Part shown: piece by piece, positions 61,828-64,000 of the stretch | Layout: each line of letters begins with the position of its first letter | How positions within the stretch are numbered: the stretch's first letter is position 1 | Assembly: GCF_045762675.1 (NCBI RefSeq) | Contig: NZ_JBJDLK010000009.1 | Coordinates: 95,253-159,252, forward strand | DNA from: Elizabethkingia meningoseptica_A | GTDB lineage: Bacteria > Bacteroidota > Bacteroidia > Flavobacteriales > Weeksellaceae | DNA length: 64,000 bases | Direction of reading: 5' to 3' | Program-made: the position numbers and the translations under genes | Notes under the pieces: model-generated | What the model saw: the letters and a program-made list of their open reading frames with translations, nothing else | Database searches by the model: none | What the model was told of the DNA's origin: nothing

Positions 61828-64000
61828 ATGTTTAAATGTAAACAGTTTTATACCATGGGGGTACTCATGGCGGGGATACTTTTGCCTCAGGCGCAGGTGA
61901 TCCTCAATAGTCAAATCACGGAACAAAATAAATCGGTTACGGATCCTTATAGTATCAGGCTCCTGCCGGGATTCAATGCGGCTTCTCCTGCGGTCAGTAG
62001 TTTCAGGGCTTCTCTGGGGGCGTCTTCTTATCCTCCAAACCCTTCGCCAAATAATACGGCTCCGGATCCAACGGCGGCGGTTTCGGTGAATGAGAATTAT
62101 GTGTATTCTCGTACGTATCTGGCTCCTCGCACTACTACGGATGCTGCTGCGCCTCAGCAGCAGGGTATTTCTTATTTCGACGGTCTGGGAAGGCTGAAGC
62201 AGGAGCTTTCTATTAAGACTACGCCTAATGGGCAGGATCTTGTAACTGATGTTCCGTATGATAGTTTTGGCCGGCAGGTGCAGTCGTGGCTTCCGGTGCC
62301 GATGAGTTCTCTAAACGGGAATATTCAGTCGGGGGTACAGGCTGCTGCTGCGGGTTATTATAAGCGGGCTGACGGGGCTGTGGATCCTTTGGTTTACGGG
62401 GAGAAAACGTTGGAGAATTCTCCACTGGACAGGTTACTGGCGCAGGCGGCTCCGGGATCAGACTGGGATGGCAGGAAGGTGCAGTATCGTTATGAGGCGA
62501 ATGGGGATAATGAGGTCTACCGTTATGTGGTGAGTACTTCGTGGAGTAATGGGGCTACGCTGTCGGTATTGGGGCTTAATGGTACGTATGGTGCGAGTAG
62601 TCTTTATAAGAATGTGGTGACGGATGAGGATGGGAATGTGTCGGTGGAGTTTAAGAATGGTCAGGGGCAAACTGTTCTGGTCCGGAAGAGTGACGGGGCT
62701 CTGAATATGGATACGTATTATGTGTATAATGAGTATAATCAGCTGGCTTTTGTGATTCCGCCTCTGGCGGTGCATAAGGGGGTTGATTTGACGCTGTTGA
62801 ATGAGCTGGCGTATGAGTATCGTTATGATGGTCGCGGAAGGCTTGTGGAGAAGAGGCTGCCGGGGAAGGGCTGGGAGTATATGGTGTATGATGAGCAGGA
62901 CCGGTTGGTGTTAACACAGGATGCTAAGCTTCGGGGGCAGAACAGGTGGTTGTTTACGAAGTATGATAGGTTTGGCAGGGTTGTGTATACGGGTTTGCTG
63001 GATAGTGCTCCGGGAAGGGAGGCGCAGCAGAATGAGGTAAGGGCTTTCGGGGGTAATAATGAGGAAAGGAGTGCTTCGGGTTTTTCACAGAATGGGATGT
63101 CTGTTTTTTATACGAGTGGGGCTTATCCTACGAATAACTTTACTTTGTTATCGGTGAATTATTATGATGTGTATCCGCCGGGGAGTCCGGGGGTGTTCAA
63201 CGGGGCTGCGGTGCTGGGTTCTGCTCCGGTGAATGGCAGGAGTACAAAGGGGCTTCCGGTGGCTTCTATGGTGAAGAATGTGGAGGATAATGGCTGGACA
63301 AAATCTTATACGTGGTATGATGATAAGGCGAGGGTTATTGCTACGGAATCGCAGAATCATCTGGGAGGTTATACGAGGAGTGCTTCGGTGCTGGCTTTTT
63401 CGGGGGTGCCTACGGGTACAACGACTTTTCATAAGCGGGATGGGTCTGCTGCGGAGATGGTGATTGAGGAGGGTTTTTCTTATGATCATCAGAACCGGTT
63501 GGTACGGCATACGCATCGGGTAAATGGGGGTAGTGTTGAGGTGCTGGCGGAGAACATTTATAATGAGCTGGGACAGCTGGAATCTAAGAATGTCGGAAAT
63601 GGTATTCAATCTATCCGAAATGAATACAACATTCGGGGGGCTTTGTCGAAAATGAATGATCCAAAGAATCTGATGAATAAGTTATTCGGGTTTGAGCTGA
63701 AGTATGTGAATCCAACAGGAACTTCTAAAAAATACAACGGGAATATTGCGGAAACGGATTGGGCGACTCAGAGTGATGGAACGTTGAGGCGTTATAGTTA
63801 TGAGTATGATGGGGTGAACCGACTGAAGGCCGGGAATTATTGGGATAATTCGGGAACGGCTAATGGTTCTTATGCAGAGCGGTTAAGCTACGACTTGAAT
63901 GGGAATATTACGGGTTTGCGGAGAACGGGCCTGGGTGCTGGTTTGATGGATGAGTTGGGTTATGTGTATGAGAATGGTGGAAATAGTAATAAGTTAATCC
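61828..64000 (+). CDS. DUF6443/Rhs-family protein (3' end outside window)
   Basis: 724 codons visible. ATG at 61828 gives a signal peptide (MGVLMAGILLPQAQ). The DUF6443 region follows: NYVYSRTYLAPRTTTDAAAP and ISYFDGLGRLKQELSIKTTP. Then come many YD/Rhs repeats (YVYNEYNQLAFVIPP, YDGRGRLVEKRLPG, YEYDGVNRLKAGNYW, LSYDLNGNITGLRRTG). Rhs shells wrap a variable C-terminal effector, which here lies beyond the window. The coding strand is strongly G-rich (GGG, GCG, CGG codons), unlike the A-rich housekeeping genes, and this may mark transfer. Confidence 0.87.
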   Translation, partial: MFKCKQFYTMGVLMAGILLPQAQVILNSQITEQNKSVTDPYSIRLLPGFNAASPAVSSFRASLGASSYPPNPSPNNTAPDPTAAVSVNENYVYSRTYLAPRTTTDAAAPQQQGISYFDGLGRLKQELSIKTTPNGQDLVTDVPYDSFGRQVQSWLPVPMSSLNGNIQSGVQAAAAGYYKRADGAVDPLVYGEKTLENSPLDRLLAQAAPGSDWDGRKVQYRYEANGDNEVYRYVVSTSWSNGATLSVLGLNGTYGASSLYKNVVTDEDGNVSVEFKNGQGQTVLVRKSDGALNMDTYYVYNEYNQLAFVIPPLAVHKGVDLTLLNELAYEYRYDGRGRLVEKRLPGKGWEYMVYDEQDRLVLTQDAKLRGQNRWLFTKYDRFGRVVYTGLLDSAPGREAQQNEVRAFGGNNEERSASGFSQNGMSVFYTSGAYPTNNFTLLSVNYYDVYPPGSPGVFNGAAVLGSAPVNGRSTKGLPVASMVKNVEDNGWTKSYTWYDDKARVIATESQNHLGGYTRSASVLAFSGVPTGTTTFHKRDGSAAEMVIEEGFSYDHQNRLVRHTHRVNGGSVEVLAENIYNELGQLESKNVGNGIQSIRNEYNIRGALSKMNDPKNLMNKLFGFELKYVNPTGTSKKYNGNIAETDWATQSDGTLRRYSYEYDGVNRLKAGNYWDNSGTANGSYAERLSYDLNGNITGLRRTGLGAGLMDELGYVYENGGNSNKLI

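Noticed and set aside
62225..63609. Long minus-strand frames under the Rhs gene
   Set aside because: They are shadows of a G-rich coding strand with His/Pro/Arg/Ile-rich low-complexity translations; the plus frame has clear YD repeats.

Overview
The window looks like chromosomal DNA of a low-GC Flavobacteriia bacterium, most like Elizabethkingia or Chryseobacterium (Weeksellaceae). This rests on several promoters of the Bacteroidota form TTG-N19-TAnnTTTG, a flavobacterial dcw cluster without murF, many TonB-dependent receptors, a GLPGLI-family protein, Bacteroidota-type Rhs proteins and AT-rich codon use. The genus is an inference.

Layout. 1-4 kb: lysA (3' end cut by the window edge), a DEDDh exonuclease carrying a decayed GIY-YIG domain, and a HerA-like ATPase. 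4.3-6.8 kb: a small cysteine-containing membrane protein and a copper-type TonB-dependent receptor. 6.8-8.9 kb: an operon for persulfide and sulfane sulfur (CstB-like dioxygenase-rhodanese, rhodanese lipoprotein, thioredoxin). 9.1-15.8 kb: a large outer-membrane barrel, an acidic protein, exbB-exbD-tonB and folC. 15.8-16.0 kb: two tRNA-Val(TAC) genes that differ only in the acceptor stem. 16-24.7 kb: a GT9 glycosyltransferase, sufE, a small membrane protein, clpC, a GLPGLI pair, a GH3-family enzyme, a bacilliredoxin and yqeY.

24.8-41.9 kb holds the division and cell-wall (dcw) cluster, read on the minus strand: mraZ-rsmH-ftsL-ftsI-murE-mraY-murD-ftsW-murG-murC-ftsQ-ftsA-ftsZ. Three of its junctions each contain one small guest gene (four-helix-bundle/S23, GIY-YIG, GxxExxY), each flanked by its own repeat family. 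A three-copy, 10-bp-phased repeat in front of mraZ looks like the MraZ operator. 42.1-44.7 kb: an alpha/beta hydrolase, engB, a GNAT acetyltransferase and msrA.

45.3-55.4 kb is an iron and heme region: a HmuR-like receptor, a HmuY-like lipoprotein with no histidine or internal methionine, a MACPF (pore-forming) lipoprotein, two PepSY membrane proteins, a siderophore receptor, and a wrecked receptor pseudogene between the PepSY genes. 55.5-64 kb is an Rhs-type locus: two fibre-like proteins sharing a C-terminal module, a 1077-aa YD-repeat protein and the start of a DUF6443/Rhs protein that runs off the window. Three copies of one phased element (direct repeat GCGTCA at 13 bp, then CTTTG at 30 bp) stand in front of these units and suggest they are co-regulated.

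The best candidates for something new are that co-regulated Rhs/fibre locus, the MACPF-HmuY-HmuR heme locus, and the repeat-flanked guest genes in the dcw cluster.
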